Shown here: in pieces, positions 1-11,180 of the stretch
Layout of the letters: each line of letters starts with the position of its first letter
How positions within the stretch are numbered: position 1 is the stretch's first letter
NCBI GenBank assembly: GCA_946122785.1
Contig: CAMGYJ010000004.1
Coordinates: 61,760,679 to 61,824,678, forward strand
Reading direction: 5' to 3'
DNA length: 64,000 nucleotides
From: Linum tenue
Taxonomy: Eukaryota; Streptophyta; Magnoliopsida; Malpighiales; Linaceae
Notes under the pieces: model-generated
Told to the model about the DNA's origin: nothing
What the model saw: only the letters and a program-made list of their open reading frames with translations
Database searches by the model: none
Program-made: the position numbers and the translations under genes

Positions 1-66
1 CTGATTCGAATTTTGAGATGAATGTCAAATTATAAAAAGTGTATTACGAGATGGGTCTATACTTAC

Positions 67-1586
67 GCCTCGTTGGAGCGAGTGGATCGAGTTGTATCCA
101 TGTTTTTTGTGCACATCGTAGCCAATTTGATGAATCATGTGATAGAGAGCTACAAAGCATTTCCTCATGTACTCTGGCAATTCCTCAGCCATTTGGATGT
201 CCCATCTGCACTCAGCTCGAAAAGAGGACTCTCTTACCATTATAAATTTGTAATGATCATCATCATTAAGGAGAAGAATACATACTCGATCGATATCGAT
301 CCATTAATTAATTGTTACCGAGTTACAGCTTGTGTGAAGAGTGTGAGTTCATCCAACGACGACCCAGGAATGTCAAAAATGTCATCGATTAGGTACACGA
401 ACGATGTGATTTTGGCAAGATCGACCCTGTACTCGGAGAATCCAGGGCCCGCTAGGGTTGACATTGGCCACAGGTAAGCTTCGACCTGCAGATGATCTCT
501 CCCATGATTCACTGCCAAATCGATCTCATTCCACCACCTACTTACAAACAAATACCTAAGCATGAGTAATTAATAGCTGGATTATACGCTAATTAAATAG
601 TGTGTGATCGATCGTTCCTCGATTATTACTTACTTGGAGATCTGCAAGAGTTCCTCTTGATGAGTCGCCTGATTCATGTTGAAGTCTAACTTGGCCAAAT
701 CCTTGAGAGTCTCCACGTAATGATGCTTCAGCAGCTTATCATTTGACGATGTTCTTGCCCCGAAGCCGTTCAAGTAATCCTCAATCGCCAGCCTGGGTAT
801 GCTCCTGCGGCAGGGATGTTTCAGAGTATTGGCGACGGTTTCAGTCGTCGTCGCTAATTCTTCTAGGAGAACACCATTGCCGACGGAGAGATTCCGCGAT
901 GGCGACCTGGTGGCGATCCATGAACGTAGCCAGTGTGAGCTGAATTCCCTAGCTTCACGCAGTGTGCTTTCTCCAGGAGTAATCCACAGTGAAGCTTCGT
1001 AAAACTCCATCATTGCTTCCACGTCTTGGCCTAGATTAGGGTTGAACTTCCCTTCTCCATTCTTGAATTCTCCGAACACATCTGAATATTAACAGCACGT
1101 GCGTGTGGTAGCATTGTTAGTAAAGAAAATCTCATGATCACTCGAGGCTGTGGAATTTACATACGTTAGAATTATTAATATATATATACCCGAAGGAATG
1201 CGATAACTTTGTTGTCTCAAGAGGCGAAAGTTCAAGGAAACTTCGAAAAGCCCACGGGAGCTCCCGGCCGCCATCTTAGCAGTGCTGAATTGATCACAAA
1301 GAACAGCCTCGATGTTTTCCTGGAAGTGGTAGTCGATGCCTAGTCGTTGAACCGCATCGATCATTACTAGGGTTTCGACGGGGCATGCAAACATTCCTTC
1401 TTTCCTCGTTGGGACCATGAACGAATGTTTTGCTTCCTTGAGCTTCTGAGCATGTTTTTCGCCAAGGCAGCTGCATCGAGAGAACACTGGCTTTCGACGT
1501 TGGCTTTTGATGCTTATTGGATGGAGTAATATGGAGGGAGAAGCAATGAACGGAGGCTGGAGGAAGGTTATCATTGAGACGGCCAT
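67..1586 (-). CDS. Terpene synthase, TPS-g-like, 5' five exons (gene continues off left edge)
   Basis: Plastid-type or cytosolic terpene synthase that would ionise and cyclise or hydrolyse a prenyl diphosphate. I read exons (minus strand) at 1190-1586, 634-1081, 319-537 and 67-205; the first merges the usual exons 1 and 2. All junctions are GT-AG with compatible phases (1, 2, 2, 0) and give 401 codons without a stop. The N-terminus is Ser/Arg rich like a transit peptide. The family signature IDAVQRLGIDYHFQ is present, and exon 4 carries the Mg-binding DDIFD motif with one extra Ser just after it. The RRx8W motif is absent, which is typical of the TPS-g (linalool/nerolidol synthase) group. Exons 6-7 with the NSE/DTE motif lie outside the window, so activity cannot be judged. 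The product class is inference. Confidence 0.85.
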
Positions 1587-1658
1587 TTAGACTAGCAGAT
1601 TAGAAGAGAGCTTTTTTTTTTCTTCTGTTTGTTTGGAGGAGTTATCAGTTTGGTTTCC

Positions 1659-1671
1659 CCTTTTATATAGT
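1659..1671 (-). promoter_or_regulatory. Probable TATA box of the left terpene synthase
   Basis: Read on the minus strand the sequence is CTATATAAAAGG, about 75-85 bp upstream of the ATG at 1586, which suits a short 5' UTR. An A-rich leader lies between them. Position and sequence are seen; function is inferred. Confidence 0.55.
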
Positions 1672-4600
1672 GGAGATTTGGAGTACGTCCGTACACTCTC
1701 GCCATGAAGGAAAATACAATTTTGTATTATGACTTTTTTGTGGATCCCTGAGGGGCACATGGGTTTGCTGGAGGAAAGCTAGATTGGCGGGTGATTAAAT
1801 GCCCACCAAAATAGCTGGTGGGAATTCAATTCTTTTACCTCACTTTTGCACTATAAAACTTTGCACTATAAAAGAAGGAGAACGGATTCTCCACTTTCTG
1901 CATCCCATTCTACACATTCCATCTTTCCTTGTGTGCTCTGTTCCTGTATCTTTCTTGTGGGTTTTAGTTGTGGAAAGATAGATATGAGATTTCCTTGTGA
2001 GTGAAATAGTGAGGTTGTTTGGGAAACACCATGTGTTCTATTTCTTATATCGGGAAAATCTATGTAACCTACCATTGTTATAGTGAAGAAATACTTGAAG
2101 CTGCTGTTTCCGTGGACTGGCCCAAAATCAGGGTATACCACGTAAATCCTCATTGCTTGTGCCAACTAACATATACCGTTTGGGGTCTTACAAACTTTGA
2201 CTTGACCTGTCAATAATCAATCGACTCCAATAACTCGAATTCCTGATTTTTCCCCCCGAGGAACACGTATGTATGCTCAAATGAAAAAGTCAGTGTTGAA
2301 GCTTGGACTTGTATGTGATATTATATGTTTAAATCAACGAATTAATATACTGGGTTGCGAGGATTTCAAACACGAAACTTCGTAAACATGTTGTGATAGA
2401 ATATCAACAACCGATTGATGCCGCTAATTATTTTTCGGTACAAGATACTAGAATTGGGCACGGCCCGTTGGCCGAATGAAGTTTGATAAAACATAATAAA
2501 TAAAGTTTTATATTTTTTGCATTTATGATTATTTTTTAAAATCATACTCTCTACACTATATTCTCATATTAAAAAAATTAGAGAAATTATTCCCTCTTTA
2601 ACTTCACTTAGCTCTGTCGCTGCTAATTAATTCTATCACCAAATCCACTATGTTATCATAAAAAAACTCACTGCCTTCTTTGCCTAAGAAATAATTGAAT
2701 TCGGGTTTTTTAGAGAGAAAAATGAATTAATAATGCTTATATGTCATACTCAATGTTTCCTGACACATTTGAATACATTATAATCTCATATCAAACAATA
2801 AGGAGAAATTATTTCTTCTTTAACTACACTTAGCTCTGCCGCGGCTGATTAATATCAATTTCTTGTATCACCAAATCCACTATGTTACCATAAAAATATA
2901 TTGTGTTCTTTGCCTAAGCAATAATTAAATTCAGGGTTTCTAATCCATGTTGGGTTGATTGCCAGCCACTTCCTCGAAACCCCACACCGAAGAATCTAGT
3001 TTATCGTTTTAGTTGTGAGATCATATGTCAATTGAGTCGCATATTGACCAACCTCCAATGAAAACATCAGTCAAACAATTATTTTTGTTTCACAATGGAT
3101 ATTAGTCAAACAATCTTATTGTAATAATCACAATGGACTATCTATTTCTAAAATATGAATCTTAGCATATATATCTAACCATGGATATTATTTTCGTAGT
3201 AAAATTTGGTAAGTAAATTTAGAAGTAAGATTGAAGAACTGCTGCTAGGGATGACAATTACACATACATGGATAATTTTACTCAAACCCAAAGCAACCCA
3301 TTGAGTTGGGTAGGGTACGTGTAAGTGAAGTCTATTTGAGTTTGGACTTTTGTAGATAGGTTTGGGTAGGGTATGAGTATTGCTTCGGGATTATAAATGA
3401 GTATGAGGTGGGTATGCCTTCCCATTTACTTGATGTTGTTTGAACTACAAATACAAAAGTGGACGGATTATAAAACTTAAAAAAATTTAGGTACCAAAAT
3501 ATAAGTCACGAAATTTTTAAGTATTAAAATGTAAATTCCATCGATATTTTGAGGACTTATGTGGAAAAAATTATGTGTAGGTACTACATATAAAACATTT
3601 TTAAGTTTAGGTACCAAACTATAATATGCATATGGTATGGATACAAACTCAAATTCATGAATTAAAAACTCAATCCAAATAAATGAGTATGAGTATAAAC
3701 TCATCAAACTCCGCTACTTTTTATATTACGAAAGATTTGTGAAAATTGAAATACATTCATCGCTTATTTTGCAACTCAAATATATAATCCAACAATCATG
3801 TAAATTGGTCACTAATTCTATTATGAAAATTGTTGTTGATTAACTTCATAGTAAATAAAGTAATTTAACAAATTGCAGTTGCAACACATGCGTCATTACA
3901 ATTTTCTAGTGGGAATTGGGATCAGAGCTTCATATAGTCCGCCCGCTTGCTAGCGCCAAGAAAGCATTACCATAATTGTAGTACTTGGTCGCCGGGCCTC
4001 CATGGAATCTAATAAGCTAGTTCCTTAAAACTGGTGAGAGTACCAATTAAGGACCCAGCAGCAAGCAAGCATGTGATTGTTCTACGAGGGTTTTGTCGTT
4101 TGATGGCGCCAAAAAAAGAAGGTCCCCAATTCCCACGCAGTAGTGCTTTTGATGCCGTGGTTAAGGTTGAATTCGATTCGTGGAGTTACGTACACCAGCC
4201 TGTTGCGGTTGGGTGGGTGGGTGGGTGGCCTTGGAATCATACCAACCAGTCGATCCCTAGCTAGCTTGCATGGTTTTCATGTGCTTAATTTGAGTGTCTC
4301 TGCTTTATCAACTGGTTGGAGCTGAGAGGCGCTGTCGAAGATTCCATATAGTTTGAAATATCGCATTGGATATCAACAAGATGTAAACTTTGTACGTCGT
4401 GATCTTCCCATCAATATATGTAGTTAATTAGTTGTGTAGAAAGACTGGACTCGATGTTGTGTTTTTCTCGAACAGACTTTTTCGGTTGAGGCTCGAATTC
4501 TAAGAGGAATTATGGAAGTCATTCATACTTGAGTTGGTTGAAATGGGATTTATGTCATAATTTGCGAGTGTTCAGAAAGTCAGTTGCTTCAAGCAATTCT

Positions 4601-5288
4601 AGAGAATAATGTTGCAATTGAATTACAAAACTTGTCATGACCCTTTGCCTCGGATGTTCCAAAGCCAAGATCCACTCATGAAAAAAGACGTTCTCAAGAA
4701 AGAACAACAATCTAGTTAGTTTAAGTTTGATTGAAGTGTGGGTGTGATCACAGAATTTCGATGGGAAGATAACACCGAGCAATGAAATATGTGTTCTATT
4801 CTCAGTTTCATTTAGTGTCATGTCGACTATATATCGACCCCATAACACAACGTGCTGGCCGCTATATAGCCACTTTACGTAATTTTATGCATAAGCTCAT
4901 TTCCCACTAGTAATTATCAGAACCATTCTCACCATTCATAATTCACTCTCAAATTAGCTTTTACTTGACCATATCTCATTCGTTTTACGCATGCGAGATT
5001 TTTTGTATTACTAGAAAAAATGCATTAGTTGTGCTTGTGCTTTATAAAATAATATTTATTCTTATTCGGGTCATACTGGTCTACTCCTGGAGTAAACTAT
5101 ACTCTACGTACTTCTAGTGAGATATCTCTATCTAGACCATAAATTAAATCGAGTTTGGGGTATGATACTATATCCTAACCTCTAATAGATACACCCCAGG
5201 TCTCGATTCTCTAAACTCAAACCCAAAGTTCAATTTAATAGAAAATATTAATTGACCGTTGAAATTAGTCGGTGCGGAGAAACGGAGA
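1672..5288. other. AT-rich intergenic DNA without a supportable gene
   Basis: The open frames here are short and look like no family I know. The stretch holds an imperfect local duplication near 2556-2945. Around 3248 a TAGGGATGACAAT sequence resembles one end of a TAGGG-ended hAT MITE, but I could not find its partner. A TTTAGGTACCAAA-type motif at 3485-3615 resembles one in the intron of the OMT pseudogene near 37020-37170. Confidence 0.5.
2556..2945. repeat. Imperfect tandem duplication of about 160 bp, offset about 220 bp
   Basis: Copies at about 2556-2715 and 2778-2945 share long blocks, including CACTTAGCTCTG, ATCACCAAATCCACTATGTT and TCTTTGCCTAAG, in the same order and orientation. 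Many substitutions separate them, so the duplication is old. No coding content is apparent. Confidence 0.75.
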
Positions 5289-5291
5289 TCT

Positions 5292-7335
5292 CACTACGGG
5301 AAAAATGGCCTCTTGCAACTCCAAAATTGTGTTGCGTAAAGTCTTAAAAGAGTTGCAAGATCCTAGCGCAACACTTTTACTAGGGTTGCATATAGTGGGG
5401 GTTGCAAAAAGAAAAGGCAACTCATATTTTATTTTTCGCAACCAAAATAAAATGGGTTGCATATCCTTACATTTTATGAAACACCACTTTATGCAACACA
5501 TTTCCAAATTTTCCTAACACATTCTAGGAACATAGGCTACAGTTTTACAAGTTTTTGCAACATTTAAATTTTATCTATGACGAGTTCACATCGTCACAAA
5601 TGACCCAAGTGTGACAATTTTGTTCGTAACAAATACTAATATTTGCTGGACAACGTTGTCGTGGACAAAAAAAAAATTCGTGACGAGTTAGTGCCAACAC
5701 GAAACAATAATTGTGACATGTTTAATTGTCACAAAAAATTATCATTTGTGACCATAATTTTGTCAAAAACACACTTTTCGAAATTCACCAAATGATCCAG
5801 GAGTCAGATTGGTTGTCACCGAAGTAAGTATTTATGACGAATTATATTGTCATGTATGATCCATGGGCTGGGTTGGTGACAATTATGGTCGTCGCCCAAA
5901 TGTCTCATTGGTGATGCATTGAGTTATCATCGATAATTTTCTTTTGTGATAATTAATGAAATTGTCTCCCTTGCTTCTTTTTGTGATAAGTGTTGATGAC
6001 ACGAATATATATCAATCTTGATGGTAGCTTACACATAAATTCATATTGTGACAATATTATTGTCATGAATGTGACATCTTGTAACATTTATTTGGTTATA
6101 AATAAGTTCTTATTCCAGGCGTTACAACAATCATGCTACGAACAATACTAAGATAATACTCCAAAGAAATCAATTTAATGCAAAATACAACTCACAATCC
6201 AATCATCTTACTATCCATACTAGTACTTGAAACATGAAAGTGAAAAAAAATACTCAAATAATAAACCTAAGCATACCACTGTCAATAATAATAAAAATAC
6301 AACTCTCAAAGGTCTAGGAACCCGTTTTATTCTGGGTATTCTTGAGCGAATCAAAGTGACCACTTGATACTTTGAAAATCTGCAAACGAAAAACAAATAA
6401 ATTGTGTTTCTTGTATCAAGCGGAAAGACAGGGCAAGAAGGGTAAATAGTAAATACTGAATAAACGTAAAAAAAACAATTGTAAGTACCAATATATGTAA
6501 TTGTGCTGGGTTGATCTAGATTGTGGAGACTAGAGACCACATATCCGAACTATCTCATAGCGAGCCAGCCTTCTCATGTATGTAGCAATTGAAAGCATTA
6601 GATATGCTAGAGCCGCTGAGACGGACTCCGGAAATTCCTAACGTAGCGTGTTCTTCCCTATCTCATATCTCGTTGTTGTTTCCATCGACTACTTATTCTT
6701 GAGGTTCGGATGGAGATGAGAAGGAAAGAGTAGCTGGTCGTGGTGGATTTGTCATCCGGAGAGGGACGCGATTGCAAGGGATTTGGAGATGTGTTAAGTG
6801 ACTGCTCTCATCTAGTTAGGGACTGGTGGCTGCTGGGATTATTTTAGGGTTTAGTTTATGTTAATTATAAGGAGTGGAGGGAGGATGTGAGGTAAGTTAA
6901 TCGGCTGGGGAAACTCTCCGTTAAGCATAGGCTATTCACAATTGGAATTAGTTTAGGTTTTGGGTTAGTTACAATTAGATTACTTATATATAATTAAGTA
7001 GAGGATAATTATGGATTGCGCATAACCCTAAGGACTGGGTTTTAAACCTTCTTTTGGGAATTTTTTATAATTCGGCTTTTTGGATAAAAAAATAATACTT
7101 TTTTGCAACCCAATCTCTTAAAACGTTGCAAATAAGCAATCTAAAAAATCTTTTATGATATATGTGTTGCGTATCATAAGCAAGTGCAACACATAATTTT
7201 GGATAATTAATTTTGGGTTGCGTAAACTACATAATACGCAACTCTAAAAAAATGTGTTGCTTTTATATATCTAACGCAGCACTTTTAAATAGTGTTGCGA
7301 TCCCGGTGTTGCAAAAAGTCATTTTTCCCGTAGTG
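5292..7335. mobile_element. Non-autonomous CACTA (En/Spm) DNA transposon, complete ends
   Basis: The element starts CACTACGGGAAAAATG and ends with the inverted equivalent CATTTTTCCCGTAGTG, flanked by the 3-bp target duplication TCT (5289-5291 and 7336-7338). Both subterminal regions are dense in GTTGC/GCAAC motifs, as is usual for transposase-binding regions of CACTA elements. The central 2 kb has no transposase-like ORF, so it would need a transposase in trans. From about 5575 to 6110 there is a second motif set (GTGACAA, TCGTCAC), suggesting a nested or composite element. The flanks of the insertion are intergenic. Confidence 0.85.
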
Positions 7336-7736
7336 TCTAACGGACATTTCACTTTTTACTGAGGTTTGCGGCCCCTACAAAAGTGCGCTACGAACCCTCG
7401 CAATACACCTATGGGCTACGACCTCTAGACAAGCCCCCTGATACTGTAGGAAAGTGCACCTACGACCCCTACGACAATGCATTACGACCCTTGAGAGAAT
7501 TAATTGAGAGGAGGAGGAGGAGGAACATGTTAGATCAAGACTCAAAGTGAAGATGGGAAGTGAGGAATCCTTCTCCTCTGTGGATTGGGATTGGGAGTGG
7601 CGCCAAAACCTTGTGTCTAAACGAGTCTATGTCAAATAAAGGAAGACTGTGTCATTTTGGTTCATTTGTATTTAGTCCTTGAAATGGTATATTGTGTCAT
7701 TCAAGTTCTGTAAGCTATTAGTTCATGTGGAAACTT
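7336..7736. other. Intergenic stretch without a recognised feature
   Basis: It contains short CTACGACCC-type repeats around 7370-7490 and a GAGGAGGAG run near 7510. I see no gene or element boundary. Confidence 0.4.
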
Positions 7737-8390
7737 CTTTTTTTCCTGATGAATAAGCTTTGTTTTATTCATCAAGAAAGAGAGGTTGGGTAACCCCCTA
7801 ACTGGAACCCTATCAACTAGAGAGATTATAAGCAGTTAACTTCAATTACAGCAGTGAACACAAATCAAGAACAAATGAAATCAAAACATCAGCGACTACG
7901 GCTACACCAGCTACACTATACTACTAACATAATCTTCAGATATAGCTAGAGCAACTTGGGGGTAACCACTTCTTAATAAAAAGCAGCATACCCTGCATTT
8001 TCCTTAGGAGTTGACCTTCAGACATCAATTCCCCTGCCATAACTCGTCTGCATCTCTCCCTCCAGAGTTTAGACACAACCATAATCCAAAGAAGTCTACC
8101 TCGATCAGAAGCAAGACTGTTGGTCTGGAAAAGGGAGACAGCAAGCTCCAGTGACTCCTCCCAACTAGCCCCTACTAGATTTTGCCTTTGGAACACAGTT
8201 TAGAGAACATTCTTAGAGTAAGAACACTCAAAGAAAAGATGGCATCTAGACTTTGCAGTAGAGGAGCATAGAGAACATATATTTACGATTGAAGGATTCC
8301 ACTTCTGCACTTTATCCAGGGTGGCAATTCTGTTCAGAATAACTAGCCAAACAATCAGTTCCATAAGATTTCCATACAAGAGAATACAAC
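7737..8390 (-). mobile_element. 3' remnant of a LINE (zinc-binding RT domain and tail)
   Basis: On the minus strand two short frames separated by a stop (8200-8421 and 7936-8196) give a sequence like the zf-RVT region of plant L1 elements: hydrophobic LIVWLVILNRIATLDKVQKW, then a Cys pair CSLC, then HLFFEC, then an RxxLLWIMVVSKLWRERC block. The 3' end carries TGATGAATAAAAC and a TTCATCAGG-plus-A-run tail typical of plant LINEs. Reverse transcriptase and ORF1 are missing, so this is a 5'-truncated dead copy. It abuts a CACTA-type end at 8391. Confidence 0.7.
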
Positions 8391-9010
8391 CACTACAAAA
8401 AAGACTGTCATTAGTGATCATACGTTTTCGTCAGTAAAAGCCAAATTTTGTCACAAATGCGCATTTGCGACGCCATGAAGCCGTTGCGTGTTGTTCCAAA
8501 TACGAGCGTCACAAAAAAATCTTCGTGACAAGCCGTCGTAAAAGCTCTTCTATGACGGCTATAAGTCATCTCTAATGCTATACGAATTTGACGAAATTGG
8601 CATTTTTTTCTGACGGCAAGTAATCATCACAACAATTGCTAGTCTCGTCTGTGAAACATTCTCAATTTGACGAAACTGACGTCAGTTTTATTTTTTTGAT
8701 GACACATAGTAGTCTCAGTAAGTAATAAGGTCGTCGGTAATGTATTTTCAAATTGACAAAGCTGACCATATCATTTTTAGAACTTTACATGGATGTCTCT
8801 AAAGATAATAAGGTTGTCAGTAATACATTTTACATTGACGAAACCGACGACATTGTCATTTTTGACGAAACAATGTCGTCTCTATATTTAATTTAGTCAT
8901 CGATAAGGCATTTAAAATTCTAGAAAGCATACGATATTATAACTTTTTGACAAAACATGGTCGTTTGTATAAGTAGTAATGTCATCGGTAATGCATGAAT
9001 ACTTCTAATA
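8391..9010 (+). mobile_element. Single CACTA-type terminus with TGACGA/TCGTCA subterminal motifs
   Basis: The sequence begins CACTACAAAAAAGACTGTCA, a classical CACTA end. About 600 bp follow with many TCGTCA, TGACGA and GTCATCGGTAAT motifs on both strands. No matching inverted end (TTTTTTGTAGTG) was found to the right, so the element is truncated or was split by later insertions such as the LINE downstream. No coding content. Confidence 0.6.
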
Positions 9011-9844
9011 TACGAATACATTATCCATGGAAAACATAAATACATCCGAGTACATGGACAAATCCACTAAAAAGACTATCCTAGAAATAGGTTACTAAGA
9101 TGATCTCCAGCAACACTCTGGTGGCATGACTATCCGTGACTGACCACGACCAGATCTCCTACAAGCTGCTGTCTTCTCCTTTTCCTTTCTGTGACCAAAT
9201 AATCAAACCACCACAAACAAAAAACTGAACTAAAACTCATAAATCAGGAAACGCACTACAAACGCATAGACCCTAAATTATGAGTAAAATACTATTTGAA
9301 ATATTAGATGATGTTTTGTTTCTTGTCACCATTGGATTCCGTGAAACTTTAACAAACATGTCCCCAAAACATTTGCAAGTTCATATACATTCCTCTTTTA
9401 TTCACTCTATTTTTAAGCTCTCCAGCAAATACTATAAGACAAACAAATGTTAGCATTAGTAAAAGCTAACAATTATGTGAGGAATCAGCAAAACATGAAT
9501 TGGAAAATGTTGGATTTCTGAATTTGATATGGTCAATATAATAAGTGGGGGTGCTCCACTTTTAGTTGATGGATTGTTTAATGCTTTATGTTTTCTGTTT
9601 ACATTTATTAAGGGTATTTTCGTCATTTTATGTAAAGTTAACAGAAAAATAACGGCGAGGGTTGCGTTAGAAAATCAAAAACTTAAAGGGCCTCTACAGA
9701 AAAATAATTGTTGAGAGGCTTGAATAGAAAAAAGTGATAGTTCGCGGGCTACATTATGCATTAACTAAAAAAAACTCAAGTCCTCAACCCATTAAGAAAA
9801 AACTCTTTAGCAGGAGAGAAATTAAACGTCAAGCCAAGAGGAGA
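9011..9844. other. Intergenic stretch before the LINE
   Basis: AT-rich DNA with no recognisable gene. The LINE 5' boundary lies somewhere after about 9800; I could not fix it because no convincing target duplication was found. Confidence 0.4.
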
Positions 9845-10124
9845 AGGTGAAAAAAAAAAAGATTGTAGCATGCTCTCTCCTCTCTCCTCCCCCACTCCCC
9901 ACTATTGACAGTTACCCTCCCCAGTACGCCTATCGCCGTTGTGCGACTCAATCTTCGCGGTCTCCGGCGACGTGCCTCCGCTTTCCAAGCGGTCAGGCCA
10001 CCCTATGGGTTCTCTGGACAGCCTTATAAGGCTTCAATTGTTGGTTCCTGGAACTCAATCGGCATACCTGTGCTTGCAATCCTCTCCTTCAATTCACTTC
10101 GACAATCGTAATTCCAGGAGTCAG

Positions 10125-11180
10125 ATGGCGAACGAGATTGCTGCTGTTTTCAATGACGATGTCATTGCTGCTGCTGAGGAGAGGGCGGATCTCAGCCTAC
10201 TGGGAAGGATCCACGGCCCGACTCCTTCTCTTGGCAGTCTCCAACATTTTTTGGTTGATATGTGGCGATGCAAAGGATCGCTTACGTTTCTGCCGACTGA
10301 TGAAGGCCTTGTTCAATTCATATTCTCAGATTCCGGCGACCGGACCCATGTCCTGAAGTCCACGCCCTGGATACTCGCCTGTTCTCTGATTCAATTCCGC
10401 CCCTGGTGCTCGGCCACCAAGAAAATTTCTGACTCACTGCTTCGCGTGCCTTTGTGGGTACAGTTCTGGAAGGTGCCTTCTGAAGGACACACGGTCTTGA
10501 TGGCACGATGCTTGGGTGCTGCAATGGGAGAGCTCAAGGAGGCCGCTGTTCACGTGGGAAGTAAGACTGGTGGCGTCTACCTCCGAGCTAAGGTTGCGCT
10601 GAATATTGAGGAGTCTCTTCCAAAATCTTTAACTGCTTCCCATGAGGATCGTAGCAAGGGATCCTTCAAAGCCTTAATTTTTTATGAGAAACTTCCGTTG
10701 TTCTGTTTCTGCTGTGGTGTGGTAGGCCATACTAGTGCGAGTTGTGCTTTAGCCCCGGAGTTTGCGGATAAGGAACTGCCTTATGGGAAGCATCTCCTTG
10801 CATACGACAAATGCCCCAAGGTAGACGAACTCACTTTGCGAAGGAGGATGGCTCGCTTCTCCTGGACTCGCCCTTCTTCCCCTCGCCAACCGGCTTCGAC
10901 GGGGACAATCACTGGTGCTCTGGCATTGGAGGCTCCCCCTATTCCTGCTGATCACAATACGTCTGGGCTGCAGCGCCTTTCCCTGTATTCTAGTGCATGT
11001 GGTACTGCTCTCTCATCAACTCATACGTCCAGCCGCAAGAGAGACCTTCTGGAGGATGGTGAGATTCCCCCTTCTTCAAAATCTGTTTGTATGATGGACG
11101 GGATGAAGAGTTTTGTGGTTGCAACTACTTCTGATCAGGTGGAGGAAACCGGCCCCAATCGATCCCAAACCGAGATATGA
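10125..11180 (+). CDS. LINE ORF1: DUF4283/zinc-knuckle nucleic-acid-binding protein
   Basis: Gag-like protein of a plant L1 element that packages element RNA. The open frame extends upstream to 9939, but I prefer the ATG at 10125 (start MANEIAAVF), where family-like sequence begins, giving 351 residues. The N-terminal half looks like a DUF4283 domain (LLGRIHGPTPSLGSLQHFLV, WRCKGSLTFLP, WILACSLIQFRPW). A CX2CX4HX4C zinc knuckle (CFCCGVVGHTSASC) lies at about residue 190. The Ser/Thr/Pro-rich tail ends in a 4-bp ATGA overlap with ORF2. The frame is intact although ORF2 is broken. Confidence 0.8.
   Translation: MANEIAAVFNDDVIAAAEERADLSLLGRIHGPTPSLGSLQHFLVDMWRCKGSLTFLPTDEGLVQFIFSDSGDRTHVLKSTPWILACSLIQFRPWCSATKKISDSLLRVPLWVQFWKVPSEGHTVLMARCLGAAMGELKEAAVHVGSKTGGVYLRAKVALNIEESLPKSLTASHEDRSKGSFKALIFYEKLPLFCFCCGVVGHTSASCALAPEFADKELPYGKHLLAYDKCPKVDELTLRRRMARFSWTRPSSPRQPASTGTITGALALEAPPIPADHNTSGLQRLSLYSSACGTALSSTHTSSRKRDLLEDGEIPPSSKSVCMMDGMKSFVVATTSDQVEETGPNRSQTEI

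Noticed and set aside
4034..4325. Two overlapping plus-strand frames near 4.1-4.3 kb as a small gene
   Set aside because: Composition and lack of motifs suggest chance frames; no promoter or splice evidence seen.
6220..6540. 106-residue minus-strand frame inside the CACTA element as a captured gene
   Set aside because: Low-complexity hydrophobic translation with no recognisable domain or splice structure.
9252..9262. GCACTACAAAC as a second CACTA end
   Set aside because: It lies in the same orientation as the end at 8391, lacks an inverted partner and has no subterminal array.
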